Shown: positions 1 to 8,659 of the stretch, in pieces | Numbering within the stretch: the first letter of the stretch is position 1 | Layout of the letters: every line of letters starts with the position of its first letter | NCBI RefSeq assembly: GCF_000295955.2 | Contig: NZ_ALXE01000019.1 | Coordinates: forward strand, 248,001-312,000 | DNA length: 64,000 nucleotides | Reading direction: 5' to 3' | From: Pantoea sp. A4 | GTDB lineage: Bacteria; Pseudomonadota; Gammaproteobacteria; Enterobacterales; Enterobacteriaceae | Position numbers and translations under genes: made by a program | Notes under the pieces: model-generated | Told to the model about the DNA's origin: nothing | Databases searched by the model: none | What the model saw: the letters and a program-made list of their open reading frames with translations, nothing else

Positions 1-412
1 TCGGGGCGGGGATAGTATCGCCGTAGATCCGCCGGGCTTCTTCCGCAAACCATTTCACAAAGGTTGCACCATACAGCACTTCACCTTTGGCTTCTGCCAG
101 CGGTTTACCCTGCTCCGCGGTCATGATCACCGCCAGGTCGTCCGCATGGTGCAGAATGAGCTCGTGCCATTTTTCCAGCAACACGGCACGCTGTGCATTG
201 GGGGTTTTCGCCCATGAGATGCGCACTGACTCAGCATAATCTATCGCCGCAGTAGTTTCTGCTGCACCGAGCGCAGGAATGGCCGCCAGCGTCTCGCCCG
301 TCGCAGGGTCAGTGACCTTCAATGTTTCCCCACTCTGCGCACCTTGCCATTGCCCGGCAAACAGCGCTTGCTGACACAACAGCGAGCTATCGTTCAGTTT
401 AATACGTGACAT
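1..412 (-). CDS. gabD: Succinate-semialdehyde dehydrogenase (NADP+), N-terminal part, cut by window edge
   Basis: The minus strand reads from an ATG at 412 to the left edge without a stop, giving 137 N-terminal residues. The sequence starts MSRIKLNDSSLLCQQALF and later contains MTAEQGKPLAEAKGE and FAEEARRIYGDTIP, which match the aldehyde dehydrogenase family and specifically GabD of enterics. GabD is a cytosolic enzyme oxidising succinate semialdehyde to succinate in the GABA degradation route. The catalytic Glu and Cys lie in the missing part, so activity cannot be judged. Operon partners are outside the window. A paralogue of the same family (for example Sad) is possible but the N-terminus fits GabD better. 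Confidence 0.9.
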   Translation of the reverse strand, partial: MSRIKLNDSSLLCQQALFAGQWQGAQSGETLKVTDPATGETLAAIPALGAAETTAAIDYAESVRISWAKTPNAQRAVLLEKWHELILHHADDLAVIMTAEQGKPLAEAKGEVLYGATFVKWFAEEARRIYGDTIPAP

Positions 413-577
413 AAGTCCTCTTTAGATCAGGTTCGCAGCATCATTGATTCACTTTACCCCCCGCTACACAGCGCAGGATGTTGTTAACAGTCAGCGTAGA
501 ACATCTGAACGGCGTTTTTCCCCATAAGAGAAAATTTTATGCCGTGCCGAGGGAAAAGTTGGATGCGAGGGCCAGAT

Positions 578-3500
578 TCAACCGGCATATTTCATCCCCG
601 ATCGCTTCAGTGCCACCACCAACGCCGGTATGTCAGCATAACGGTGCTGGATAAAAGTAGGATGCTGAATAAAAACGCCTCGACTATCGCGCTGAATCGT
701 TTCTTTTACGATTGAGCCACTACGAGTAGCGTGGCTCAGCACGGGTTCGCCGTTCGCATGATGCTCAATCATGAACATCCCCGGCTGCGTTAACCGTTGG
801 GCGGAAGTGACGGCAGGCTGCGCGCCCGGCAGCTGGAGATGATAATCAGCCTGAACCCAGGCACCACCGGGGAAATCACAACCCAGGGGATCATGGGGGT
901 AATAGTGCCCACCATCGGCAGCTAGTTGCCTGGTAGATCCTTTGGGGCCATCACTGACACGCAAACTGATAGCACCCGTTAGTTCTGCTACCCCCGGCAC
1001 CTGTGAAAACTGGCTAGCATGGCTATCCCCCATCAGTGCAACCCATTTTCCCTCCCCGCCCTGACGAATCTGGCTGCTGGCATAGTAGTTAAACATTTTT
1101 TGCCGCGGCGCAGTGATGTCAGTCTGTAGGCCATTCATGTAATACCCGGTGGCGACATCTGCGGGCACAACTCGCAGCCCATGCTGGCGTGCGCGTATCA
1201 CCACTTTTTCAAAGGTATATTTTTTACCGGGATCGGTGTGGTGTCCCTGATCAAGCGTGCGTAGAAAGCGTTTCAGGCCTTCAGGCATGCGGCCACTGCG
1301 CATAAAAGCATCGAGATCGACCTGGTGCAGATCGGTCTGTAAATGCTCCATATAGAGGGTTGTTACTCCGTTTTTTTTCATCGTGGCAAAGTTTTCCAGC
1401 AAGAAGCGTTTGCTGGCTATGGCATCGTGTCGCTCCCCTAGCACCAGCCCCTGTCCTTGGCGAAAAACACTTTTGATAAAGCTTTTCGGCCTGTTCGCCT
1501 GGAAATCCGGCACGGTGGGTCTGGCGGGACGTTGAGGCTGCGAGAGCGCCGCCTCGGCGCTTGCCAGCAGTAACTGTTGTCTTTTAAAAAACTGCTCGCG
1601 GCTGCTGCCGCCATAATACGCAGAATTAAAAAAGTGAGGCCGATCCATTTGCTGCTGAAAAGCAGCGCGGGACTCGACAGGCACCCCAAAGCGATTGTTC
1701 AGTGCCACAGCTTCCCTTTCAGGCTGTCGTTGAAGCGATTGTGCAGCCCCTCCCCCCAGCAGTTTCCCTCTTCGACCCGGTTGCCATTCGCCGTGGCGGA
1801 ACAACACCGGAATACTGTCTTCACGATTAAACGTGGTGTAAATTTCCCGTCTTCCGTTTCGCAGCGCACTCTTGAAAAAATGCCCCTCTATTTCGATGAA
1901 CTGCTCTCCCCCCGCCGATTGCCAAACGTGGTGCTCAAGCAAGCGTAAACCGCGTTTATCCAGTGCGGGTATACGGTAAGGACGTAATGCCGGATCGCCA
2001 AACGCCCTACGTCGACGCTGCTGCCAACGGCCGTGTTGCCCTGCGGCCACGCCATCGGTCAGCGCCGCTAAGGCGTCAATCAAATCCCAGGCAGCCTGCT
2101 CTTTATTTCCCGCGAGCCAGGACTTAATCCCCAGGGTGGTATGGATACCGACCCGAATCAATGTGACTGGAATCGCCACTGCGGGAGGCATAAACGGAAC
2201 AATTAAACTTAACAGGGCTGAGGTGGTCACCTTTAGAATGTGCTGCGTAGACGCCTTATCAACCTGCTGCGTGGTAGCAGCCACTTTGGCAACATCTTCC
2301 AGCGCCTGTGTCACGACCTGCTGCCAGTGAGTCTGAATAAAATCACTGCTGATTAACTCGCGATGCAGGTTTATCTTTGCCGGGCCACGAAAGGGGAATG
2401 CGGTCTCGAGCGTCTGCTTCCCACGGATCCCCACCCGTTGATAGAAATACATTTTCATCGCTGGCTGGCGTAATAGTTGGCGAAACAAGCTTAGCGCATT
2501 GGTGGACTCGCGAAACAGTCGCCCATCAGGTGCGCCAGGCAAATAGAGCACAACATGTTGAGGGTGAGCAGGATCAGTGTCGCTAAAGGTGAACGCCCCC
2601 GGCAGCAGGTGCTCACCTATCTTTACCGCATGCACCTGCACCTGATGGCGGTTAATGGTCGAACGTGTAGCCGGTTCTGGGCTGTCTAACACTGCCTGGA
2701 CCCAGTTTAAGCCTTTTCCGCTGGCAGGCAGAAAGTCACCGTTAATACTGGCTGTCAGTGCATCTACCCGCATTTGCGCCAGCGTCAGACGCTGAAACGT
2801 ATTCTGAATATGTTTGCCTTCCGCCGAATCTGCCAGCAGATGACGAATTTGACGCGTATAGTGCGTGCCGATATCAGCCTCTCTTACCAGCGCCGTCAAT
2901 TGATCCGCGGTTAATGTGGTGCCTCTGACCTTACTGAATTGATTCCAGGCGCGTAGCCAACCAATATTTTCCAGACTCCACTCCGTCAGGCTACGCCAGT
3001 CCGGTTCCAGCCGCGTACGTTCACCATTGTAGGTATAACCCCCTATTGGTGATGCCGCCCCCTGAATTAACTGCGGCAAATTAAGCTGAATACCATCAGG
3101 ATCGATAGAGGCGTTATAGCGCTGTTTTGCCACAGCCTTGAGGCGTTTCACTGCGAAGCGTTCAATCTTCTCCACACTCTGCGCTTCTGGCCAATCGGTA
3201 GGGGTGGCTTCGAAGCGACAAGCTTGCAAACGTTGTACCGCTGCCAGCCAGGCAATCCGTACGCCAGGGCGCTCATTCTCCGCCTGTTGGTTCAGCCATT
3301 TATCCAGCCTGAGGCGTGCCTGTAACTCGCTATTTGCATCGGCAATCGCGGTGAAATCAAGCCAGTCGCGCAGGTCGTCACTGTTGTTGAGATCGCGGAT
3401 AAAGCGGCCCACAGGTGCACCTTCGACCAGGGCTTCTACTCCGTCTTCCACCGCCTGACGTACCTGCACCTGCTGCCATTGCCGTATCGCCGCCACCCGG

Positions 3501-4426
3501 TGTTTGAAAGGATCGTCTTTCAGGTCAAGCAGCGTTACATTAGGCTTGGCGAGTTGGGGTATCGCCCTGAGATCGTCAAACGCCTGAATTGCTTGCCCTG
3601 GCTGCCACAGGATGGCATGTCCAGCCTGCTTCTTCGCTAAGTGCTCGGTAATAATGTAAGCGGGGATATTGTCATCTGGATCAGCGTGGAGGATAAACCA
3701 GCCTCGGGCGGCAGCACGGTATTCAACCAACTCGCGCAACAGCGTCTGTCCGGTTTCGGGCAGCGAACCATCCTGAATTCGCTGCTGCAGCTCAAGGCGA
3801 AGCTGGCGGCACAAGATGTTTTCCAGCCAGTTTGCTACGGGTAGCCCCTGGCTAAAATAGGCAGATTGCTGCCAGAATCGATCCAGCTCGCTTTGTATGG
3901 CAGCTATAGCCTCCGCCGGGTGCCAATTCTCTGGCATCTGCATCAGCCGTGATTTCACCTCAGCGCTGTTGAGCGTCTTAATCACGTCCTGCTGTTCGCC
4001 CCGTACCTGCACGATTTCGAGATGTTGAATCAGACTGGACGGCAGCCTCTGCGCCGCCCCCAGCCAGAAAAGGTCAGTCAGCGGCTGTGTCTTGTTGTCG
4101 TGTGACATGCTGAACGTTAGCTGTTCGAGTTTCGCAATGCCCGCGAGTGACGGAAATGCGTCGCTAAACTGCTGTTCCAGACGGTGTAACACCGCCTGTT
4201 CTGGCAACGGCAGTGCATCATTTAGCTGTTCAACCGCACATTGCAGCGGTGTAAACAAGGTGTCCCACGTAGCATTGCTGGGGGAGGTCAGACTGGATGG
4301 TGCAGCCCGATGGCGCGTACAAATAGAGGGATCTGCATCGGGGACAATCAGGGTGTGGGAAGGACTCTGCGCTTTCCCGCCATCAATCGGTGATAAGGCA
4401 GGAATAGCAATCTGTTGGATATGCAT
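578..4426 (-). CDS. Large dermonecrotic/PMT-like membrane-targeted toxin
   Basis: A 1282-residue protein with no N-terminal signal peptide. Residues about 1-700 look like the helical N-terminal region of the large Pseudomonas/Pantoea proteins annotated as dermonecrotic toxin domain or DUF6543. A hydrophobic Pro-rich stretch at roughly 730-770 (SLIVPFMPPAVAIPVTLIRV) could insert in a membrane. The C-terminal part has a GERHD motif near residue 995, YMEHL shortly after, and ALMGDSHAS near 1130. This E..H / E.H / D.H pattern is that of the TIKI/ChaN/EreA-like fold found in the C-terminal region of Pasteurella multocida toxin. Function is inferred: an effector or toxin delivered to host or competitor cells. 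No secretion gene or immunity-like gene is adjacent; the next gene is cbl, 93 bp upstream. Family assignment is from remembered motifs; toxicity is not shown. Confidence 0.65.
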   Translation of the reverse strand: MHIQQIAIPALSPIDGGKAQSPSHTLIVPDADPSICTRHRAAPSSLTSPSNATWDTLFTPLQCAVEQLNDALPLPEQAVLHRLEQQFSDAFPSLAGIAKLEQLTFSMSHDNKTQPLTDLFWLGAAQRLPSSLIQHLEIVQVRGEQQDVIKTLNSAEVKSRLMQMPENWHPAEAIAAIQSELDRFWQQSAYFSQGLPVANWLENILCRQLRLELQQRIQDGSLPETGQTLLRELVEYRAAARGWFILHADPDDNIPAYIITEHLAKKQAGHAILWQPGQAIQAFDDLRAIPQLAKPNVTLLDLKDDPFKHRVAAIRQWQQVQVRQAVEDGVEALVEGAPVGRFIRDLNNSDDLRDWLDFTAIADANSELQARLRLDKWLNQQAENERPGVRIAWLAAVQRLQACRFEATPTDWPEAQSVEKIERFAVKRLKAVAKQRYNASIDPDGIQLNLPQLIQGAASPIGGYTYNGERTRLEPDWRSLTEWSLENIGWLRAWNQFSKVRGTTLTADQLTALVREADIGTHYTRQIRHLLADSAEGKHIQNTFQRLTLAQMRVDALTASINGDFLPASGKGLNWVQAVLDSPEPATRSTINRHQVQVHAVKIGEHLLPGAFTFSDTDPAHPQHVVLYLPGAPDGRLFRESTNALSLFRQLLRQPAMKMYFYQRVGIRGKQTLETAFPFRGPAKINLHRELISSDFIQTHWQQVVTQALEDVAKVAATTQQVDKASTQHILKVTTSALLSLIVPFMPPAVAIPVTLIRVGIHTTLGIKSWLAGNKEQAAWDLIDALAALTDGVAAGQHGRWQQRRRRAFGDPALRPYRIPALDKRGLRLLEHHVWQSAGGEQFIEIEGHFFKSALRNGRREIYTTFNREDSIPVLFRHGEWQPGRRGKLLGGGAAQSLQRQPEREAVALNNRFGVPVESRAAFQQQMDRPHFFNSAYYGGSSREQFFKRQQLLLASAEAALSQPQRPARPTVPDFQANRPKSFIKSVFRQGQGLVLGERHDAIASKRFLLENFATMKKNGVTTLYMEHLQTDLHQVDLDAFMRSGRMPEGLKRFLRTLDQGHHTDPGKKYTFEKVVIRARQHGLRVVPADVATGYYMNGLQTDITAPRQKMFNYYASSQIRQGGEGKWVALMGDSHASQFSQVPGVAELTGAISLRVSDGPKGSTRQLAADGGHYYPHDPLGCDFPGGAWVQADYHLQLPGAQPAVTSAQRLTQPGMFMIEHHANGEPVLSHATRSGSIVKETIQRDSRGVFIQHPTFIQHRYADIPALVVALKRSGMKYAG

Positions 4427-4519
4427 AGAAATCGCCTCGCTGAAGAAGTTGAATAACTCTCATCAGTTCTTCATTGAGGCGATAAGTTGTCCGCATCATC
4501 ACGGCGGACAGAAAGAAAA

Positions 4520-5479
4520 TTAAATCTGGAAGTCGATGGCCGGTTCATCTTCCGTCTGATAAGAGAGCGCCTGGCGCTTAATCTCTTCCAGCGACAGATT
4601 TGCATTGCACAGCTCAAGGAATTGCCAGACATAGTTGCGTTGCAACTGGCCGCGCTTTAATCCCAGCCACACGGTGCTGGGATCGAACAAGTGCTGGGCA
4701 TCAATCCGCACCAGCTCATCGTTTTGGCCGGTTTCACAGGCCTGATCGGCCAGTATTCCCACCCCTAAGCCCAGCTGGACATAGGTTTTCACCACGTCGG
4801 AGTCCTGCGCACTCAACACGACGTCCGCTTTTAGCCCCGCCGCCTGGAAAGCACGGTCAACGCGTGAGCGTCCGGTAATCCCCTGACGATAGGTGATCAG
4901 CGGAAAACGGCTCAGGCTGCTTAAGGTCAGCGGCTGTGCCTGCACCAGTTCATGATCTTTTGGCACTAACAGTGAGTGGTGCCAGCTAAACCACGGGAAA
5001 GCCGCCAGACTCGGATTGTTCACTAACTGCTCACTGGCGATGCCAATGTCTGCTTCACCCGCCAGCAGCATGGTGACAATTTCCTGTGGCGATCCCTGAT
5101 TCAACTCAAGCCGCACATTAGGGTAGAGTTGGCGAAACGCTTTGATGATTTTGGGCAGGCTATAACGCGCCTGAGTGTGGGTAGTGGCGATGGTCAAAAT
5201 GCCGCTGGTCTCATTCGTAAAGACATCAGCAAGACGACGCACTTTACCGGCTTCATCCAAAATACGCTCAGCGATGGTGAGCAGAGCTTTACCTGGCTCG
5301 GTCATGCCTAATAAACGTTTGCCGCGACGAATAAAGATCTCAACGCCGAGTTCATCTTCTAAGTCGCGAATATGGCGACTCACGCCTGACTGGGAAGTAA
5401 AGAGCGTATTAGCAACTTCCGTCAGGTTGAACTCGCAGCGCGCTGCCTCGCGTATGATTTTAAGTTGCTGGAAATTCAC
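4520..5479 (-). CDS. cbl: LysR-type regulator Cbl (CysB-like)
   Basis: 319 residues, close to the E. coli Cbl length. It begins MNFQQLKIIREAARCEFNLT with a winged helix-turn-helix containing LFTSQSGVSRHIRDLEDELG, followed by the LysR effector-binding domain including TIATTHTQARYSLP and ITYRQGITGRSR, which are hallmark CysB/Cbl segments. Cbl activates genes for use of organic sulfur sources such as sulfonates (ssu, tau) when sulfate is limiting. It stands alone on the minus strand, with the large toxin gene downstream after 93 bp. CysB itself is closely related, but the MNFQQLKII start and AARCEFNLTEVAN segment fit Cbl. Confidence 0.93.
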   Translation of the reverse strand: MNFQQLKIIREAARCEFNLTEVANTLFTSQSGVSRHIRDLEDELGVEIFIRRGKRLLGMTEPGKALLTIAERILDEAGKVRRLADVFTNETSGILTIATTHTQARYSLPKIIKAFRQLYPNVRLELNQGSPQEIVTMLLAGEADIGIASEQLVNNPSLAAFPWFSWHHSLLVPKDHELVQAQPLTLSSLSRFPLITYRQGITGRSRVDRAFQAAGLKADVVLSAQDSDVVKTYVQLGLGVGILADQACETGQNDELVRIDAQHLFDPSTVWLGLKRGQLQRNYVWQFLELCNANLSLEEIKRQALSYQTEDEPAIDFQI

Positions 5480-5685
5480 GCTATTTACCTCGCTTTACGA
5501 AACTGTTTCAACTGATGTTAAAAACGAATTCAGATAACAACAAATAATAAAAAAGTCGTTGTTATGCAGAATCAGAATATAGCGAGGATTTCAGCGGTGG
5601 TTTGGCCCTGTCAGACGACACAATTGAGGCCTTTTGCAGTGCGGTGCAAAGCGATTTCCGCCACCGCAGGCGATGGCGGAGAAAC

Positions 5686-6162
5686 TTACTGAGCCGCTGG
5701 GGCTGGCGCGTCAGTATGAGGTTGCAAAATCTGGACATCCACATTCTGGATCTGGTCTAGATCGGGATACTTGCTGGCCATATCCTGCGCCTGCTGACAC
5801 TCCAGGGTTGGGCGGTCAACTTTACGCAATGTCAGGCCATCGTAGTGCAGCTCACCCTTTTCCAACACCAGCGGCATCACGCGCACCTGGCGATTCACAT
5901 TCACCCACTGGTCATCAAACCGGGTCAGCTTGCCAGGCTTAGCAATGACGCGCATCCACTGTCGGCAGTCCAGCGTAGAGCCATCTGCACCAATGTAGAG
6001 TGAGCCGATCGCCTCTGGGCTAACCAGCGCGCTCTGCGCCCCTACCGTTTGCCAGTTACCCTGCAGGTCAGCGGGTGCCGGTGTTTTCACCGCTTCACTG
6101 TAATTGTTGAGCTGCGCACAACCGCTTAACGCTAGGGTCGCAATGACAATCCACTTTTTCAT
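5686..6162 (-). CDS. yedD: YedD lipoprotein
   Basis: 158 residues from the ATG at 6162. An in-frame TTG six bases upstream is possible, but the ATG has an AGGAAT ribosome site at good spacing. The N-terminus MKKWIVIATLALSGCAQ carries a lipobox (LSGC), so it is predicted to be lipidated and probably goes to the outer membrane. LVSPEAIGSLYIGADG, LDCRQWMRVIA and KVDRPTLECQ match enterobacterial YedD. The molecular role of YedD is not established. In E. coli yedD also lies close to the fliE region, so the position supports the call. Confidence 0.88.
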   Translation of the reverse strand: MKKWIVIATLALSGCAQLNNYSEAVKTPAPADLQGNWQTVGAQSALVSPEAIGSLYIGADGSTLDCRQWMRVIAKPGKLTRFDDQWVNVNRQVRVMPLVLEKGELHYDGLTLRKVDRPTLECQQAQDMASKYPDLDQIQNVDVQILQPHTDAPAPAAQ

Positions 6163-6331
6163 TCTCAATTCCTGAAATCGCCTTGATGGCGGCTACGTTA
6201 TAATTTTTTACCTGCGCAGTGCAAGGCATCTGCATAACCAACGCGCCAATACCGTGAATTATCGGGGGTGAACCTGACAAAACCTTATGGCATGGGTAAA
6301 CTGTGCGCCTGCTACAGATTCAGGAATCAAG

Positions 6332-6655
6332 ATGAAAACCCCAGAAGCTTATTATGCGCAGGCGCGCGAGATGTTTTTCACTGCCCACCCGGATTTCCAG
6401 GCCGCCCTGGATGCGCTGAGTGCTGATGATGCCACCACAGCAGGTATGACACTGGAAGCCCTGCGCGCCTGGCACGCCGAACGTATTTATGCCGCCTTCC
6501 TGCGCCAGAAAAAGCTGGATGGCATGATTTTCTCAATTCAGTTAGCTGAGCCAGACAAAGCGGTTGCCGCCGATGCCATTGAGGCGTATCTCAAAAGCCA
6601 CGCGGCATCGCTGGGCATGAGCTGGGAAGAGTTCTGTATAAAAAACGAACTCTGA
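6332..6655 (+). CDS. Small conserved cytosolic protein (DUF6388-like)
   Basis: 107 residues from the ATG at 6332, chosen because it is preceded by AGGAATC. A longer in-frame start at 6287 has no visible ribosome site. The protein is helical, without a signal or membrane segment; WHAERIYAAFLRQKKLDGMI and LGMSWEEFCIKNEL are distinctive. I associate this with the small enterobacterial family DUF6388, whose function is unknown. It diverges from yedD with about 170 bp between starts. The assignment rests on recall of the family, not on a search. Confidence 0.7.
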   Translation: MKTPEAYYAQAREMFFTAHPDFQAALDALSADDATTAGMTLEALRAWHAERIYAAFLRQKKLDGMIFSIQLAEPDKAVAADAIEAYLKSHAASLGMSWEEFCIKNEL

Positions 6656-6698
6656 TCGGTGTGGCCCGAAAAAAAGTTGCACAAAATCACGTTCAAAG

Positions 6699-6827
6699 TT
6701 GTACAAGAAGGAAAAACTTGTATAAGTTTAATCAACGACGTCAGTCGTGATTGTCCTTGAACGAAGAGTGCGCTTGCACTGCCTCTGGAGGTATCACTGG
6801 ATTTCTACCTCCAGAGGCTATTTTTTC
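6699..6827 (+). ncRNA. Candidate small RNA with own promoter and intrinsic terminator
   Basis: A sigma70-like promoter is visible: TTGTAC at 6699-6704, 16 bp spacer, TATAAG at 6721-6726, which predicts a start near 6733. The transcript would be about 94 nt. It contains a hairpin AGTGC-GCTT-GCACT (6767-6780) directly abutting a 13-bp terminator stem (6781-6793 with 6806-6818) followed by TATTTTTTC. There is no credible ORF. The layout (short transcript, hairpin next to terminator) suits an Hfq-type sRNA, but I do not recognise it as any named one. It could instead be just a terminator for the gene ending at 6655 by readthrough. Confidence 0.5.
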
Positions 6828-6938
6828 CCCCACCAGCGCAGATACACCGCCTCCTTTTTGCTCATACCTGCACTGACCCGGCCCTGACGAGGACCAACCT
6901 GCTGTTTTTTCGCTGTTCCAGCCCCTGCTGTTATTGAT

Positions 6939-6954
6939 ACTGTTTTTATTTACA
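6939..6954 (+). promoter_or_regulatory. LexA/SOS box upstream of msgA-like gene
   Basis: CTGTTTTTATTTACAG fits the LexA operator pattern CTG-N10-CAG with an AT-rich core. It lies 40 bp before the start of the DinI-family gene, as expected for SOS control of that family. Confidence 0.75.
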
Positions 6955-6994
6955 GTAAAATAGCGGCAATTTTATCGGTATGGACGGCAAAAGC

Positions 6995-7234
6995 ATGTTT
7001 GTGGAACTGATTTACGATAAGCGCAATGTGGCAGGCTTGCCAGGTGCGCGGGAAATGATCCAGCAAGAGCTGGAGAAGCGGGTACAGCGCGTTTTTCCAG
7101 ATATTGAAGCTCGCGTTAAGCCGATGGAGCGTAATGCCATCGAAACTGACATGAGCAAGAATGATAAAGCCACGCTGGCGCGCATTATTGAAGAGATGTT
7201 CGAAGAAGCGGAGATGTGGCTGGTGGCCGAGTAA
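6995..7234 (+). CDS. msgA: DinI-family protein, MsgA-like
   Basis: 79 residues from ATG 6995 (MFVELIYDKRNVAGLPGARE), the start matching Salmonella MsgA; an ATG five codons earlier has no better ribosome site. The DinI fold is recognisable from the spaced motifs VFPDIEARVKPM and LARIIEEMFEEAEMWLVAE. DinI itself modulates RecA filaments in the SOS response. MsgA was described as a macrophage survival gene of Salmonella, but its biochemical role is unclear. The LexA box at 6939-6954 predicts DNA damage induction. The nearby phage-type repressor cluster makes a prophage-derived origin plausible, though msgA-like genes also occur in stable chromosome positions. Confidence 0.82.
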   Translation: MFVELIYDKRNVAGLPGAREMIQQELEKRVQRVFPDIEARVKPMERNAIETDMSKNDKATLARIIEEMFEEAEMWLVAE

Positions 7235-7272
7235 CGCTCAGCCACCGTGCAGTAAACAGATAACAGCGGGCC

Positions 7273-7539
7273 TTATTTTTCCTGCTCGCTGTGATTTATC
7301 GCAATTTCAATGTCCTGAATCACCGTATTAAACTCATCCAGCAGCTTACCTTGCTGGTCAATCAAGGTTTCAAAACGGGGTGCGAAGGTTTTGTCTTTGT
7401 ATTCACCGGCATCAAATGCCAGCCAGGCAGACGATAGCTTTTCAGTGTTGGTTTGCGCATAGTGCTGCATCTCTTTCACTTGCGAAGTGACATCGCGCAG
7501 ATAATCGGTTTTGCTCTTCACCTGTTCTGATTGACTCAT
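7273..7539 (-). CDS. Small helical protein of unknown function
   Basis: 88 residues from ATG 7539, which has AAGGGG upstream at good spacing; the longer reading to 7614 lacks one. The product (MSQSEQVKSKTDYLRDVTSQ...) is acidic, probably all helical, without cysteine, signal or membrane segment. A WLAFDAGEY segment between two predicted helices gives a vague likeness to small helical-hairpin secreted proteins of the WXG type, but the motif itself is not there. I do not recognise the family. It follows the small-gene cluster at 7820-9029 on the same strand, from which it is separated by a strong terminator. Confidence 0.6.
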   Translation of the reverse strand: MSQSEQVKSKTDYLRDVTSQVKEMQHYAQTNTEKLSSAWLAFDAGEYKDKTFAPRFETLIDQQGKLLDEFNTVIQDIEIAINHSEQEK

Positions 7540-7765
7540 ATTTTCTGCCCCTTTATTTCTCTTTGAAATGATAAAAGCACTGTTTTCATGCTTAAAGGTA
7601 GCGGATATAGCCAACCTTTCCTTAGGAATAGTCGCAAGTGTGCTTGTCGCGTGCGCAATGTTCTGCCGTGACGACGTTGGAACCTCTGTCTCCTTCCAGG
7701 CAAAGCGGTCAGGCTTCTACGCAGAAGCACGCTTTAGGTATGTTGTAATTAACTGCGCATTAAAC

Positions 7766-7790
7766 ACAAAAAAGGGGACGCAAGGTCCCC
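7766..7790 (-). terminator. Intrinsic terminator of the 9029-7820 operon
   Basis: Read on the minus strand, GGGGAC-CTTGC-GTCCCC (7774-7790) is followed by a T-run complementary to 7767-7773. It lies 30 bp after the stop of the 7820 gene. Confidence 0.8.
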
Positions 7791-7819
7791 GTCATGCAAC
7801 GTGATGAGCAGGAACACAT

Positions 7820-8242
7820 TCAGAGATATTTCCGTGCCAGTGCCAGTAAATCACCTTTAGATCCCAGCCCCAGCAGGCTGATGCCATGTTCGACAAAATG
7901 GTAGGCAGCGACGAAATCCTGCACCCCGCTAGTGACCGCTTCTATGCCTTGCGGTAATCCCGCCAGCCCACTCACTAATGCTGTGGCGGTGGTGTCCACT
8001 GCGGTATCGGAAGCGACATTCACTGCGCTGGCCACCGTAGTGCTATCACCCGCAGCAGTGCCAGCATCAGGCACATCGCCGCTGTCGTCCACTACCGATG
8101 CCGCCGTGGTTCTGCTGCTGTCACCTGCGGGTTGTTGCACCGCAGTGGTGGTTTGTGAAGCGGCGGCGGCAACATCGCTCGCCTCACCGGTATTCGTCGC
8201 TGAAAAAACCGCTTCTGGTGTGGTATCGCTGATATCAGTCAT
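7820..8242 (-). CDS. Low-complexity Thr/Ala/Val-rich protein of unknown function
   Basis: 140 residues from ATG 8242 (MTDISDTTPEAVFSATN), preceded by GAAGGAA; a longer in-frame start at 8302 is less likely. Residues about 15-95 are dominated by Ala, Thr, Ser, Val, Asp and are probably disordered. The C-terminus VSGVQDFVAAYHFVEHGISLLGLGSKGDLLALARKYL is more ordered, with an amphipathic or membrane-seeking helix. It is the third gene of a minus-strand set running from 9029 and facing a phage-type repressor gene. No family recognised. A long disordered linker plus hydrophobic end resembles phage tail/lysis accessory or secreted proteins, but this is only an analogy. Confidence 0.6.
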   Translation of the reverse strand: MTDISDTTPEAVFSATNTGEASDVAAAASQTTTAVQQPAGDSSRTTAASVVDDSGDVPDAGTAAGDSTTVASAVNVASDTAVDTTATALVSGLAGLPQGIEAVTSGVQDFVAAYHFVEHGISLLGLGSKGDLLALARKYL

Positions 8243-8323
8243 AACGTATTCCTTCTTCAGATTCAGGTAAGGTGAAGGGAATGCTAAGTCAGATAGCCGC
8301 ATCTCCTCACCGCTTCTACTGCG

Positions 8324-8659
8324 TTACTGCGACTGCTTCTCTTTCTCTGTCAGGTCATTGCTGACCACCTGCTTAACTTTGTCCGCCGTTTTGCTGGCGG
8401 TGCTTTCCGGGAGGGTATCGAGTTTTTTCTGCAGCCCCGCCACCTGTTCAGAGAGCAACTCGACTTTATTTTCACGGCGGTTCGATATTTCCCGGTACTC
8501 GCGGCGAATATCCGCCACCCGGTGGTTCGCTGCATTATTGACGTAAAGCGAAATGATGGTGATAACGGTACACAGCAGCGCCAACGTCATCAGTAATCCA
8601 CCCAGCATCAGATGGCGTTTGTGTCGTAACCATGGACGGTCAAACCTGATCTCTGCCAT
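8324..8659 (-). CDS. Single-pass membrane protein with coiled coil
   Basis: 111 residues from ATG 8659 with GAGGA upstream. One transmembrane helix near residues 17-40 (LMLGGLLMTLALLCTVITIIS) is followed by a long charged helix with heptad-like repeats up to the C-terminus (VELLSEQVAGLQKKLDTLP). Topology is probably N-in with the coiled coil outside. The start overlaps the end of the upstream gene by 20 bp, indicating translational coupling. The architecture recalls Rz-type spanin or phage lysis accessory proteins, but no diagnostic motif is seen. Function unknown. Confidence 0.65.
   Translation of the reverse strand: MAEIRFDRPWLRHKRHLMLGGLLMTLALLCTVITIISLYVNNAANHRVADIRREYREISNRRENKVELLSEQVAGLQKKLDTLPESTASKTADKVKQVVSNDLTEKEKQSQ

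Noticed and set aside
1577..1948. Plus-strand ORF inside the large toxin gene
   Set aside because: Antisense shadow of a well-supported minus-strand coding region.
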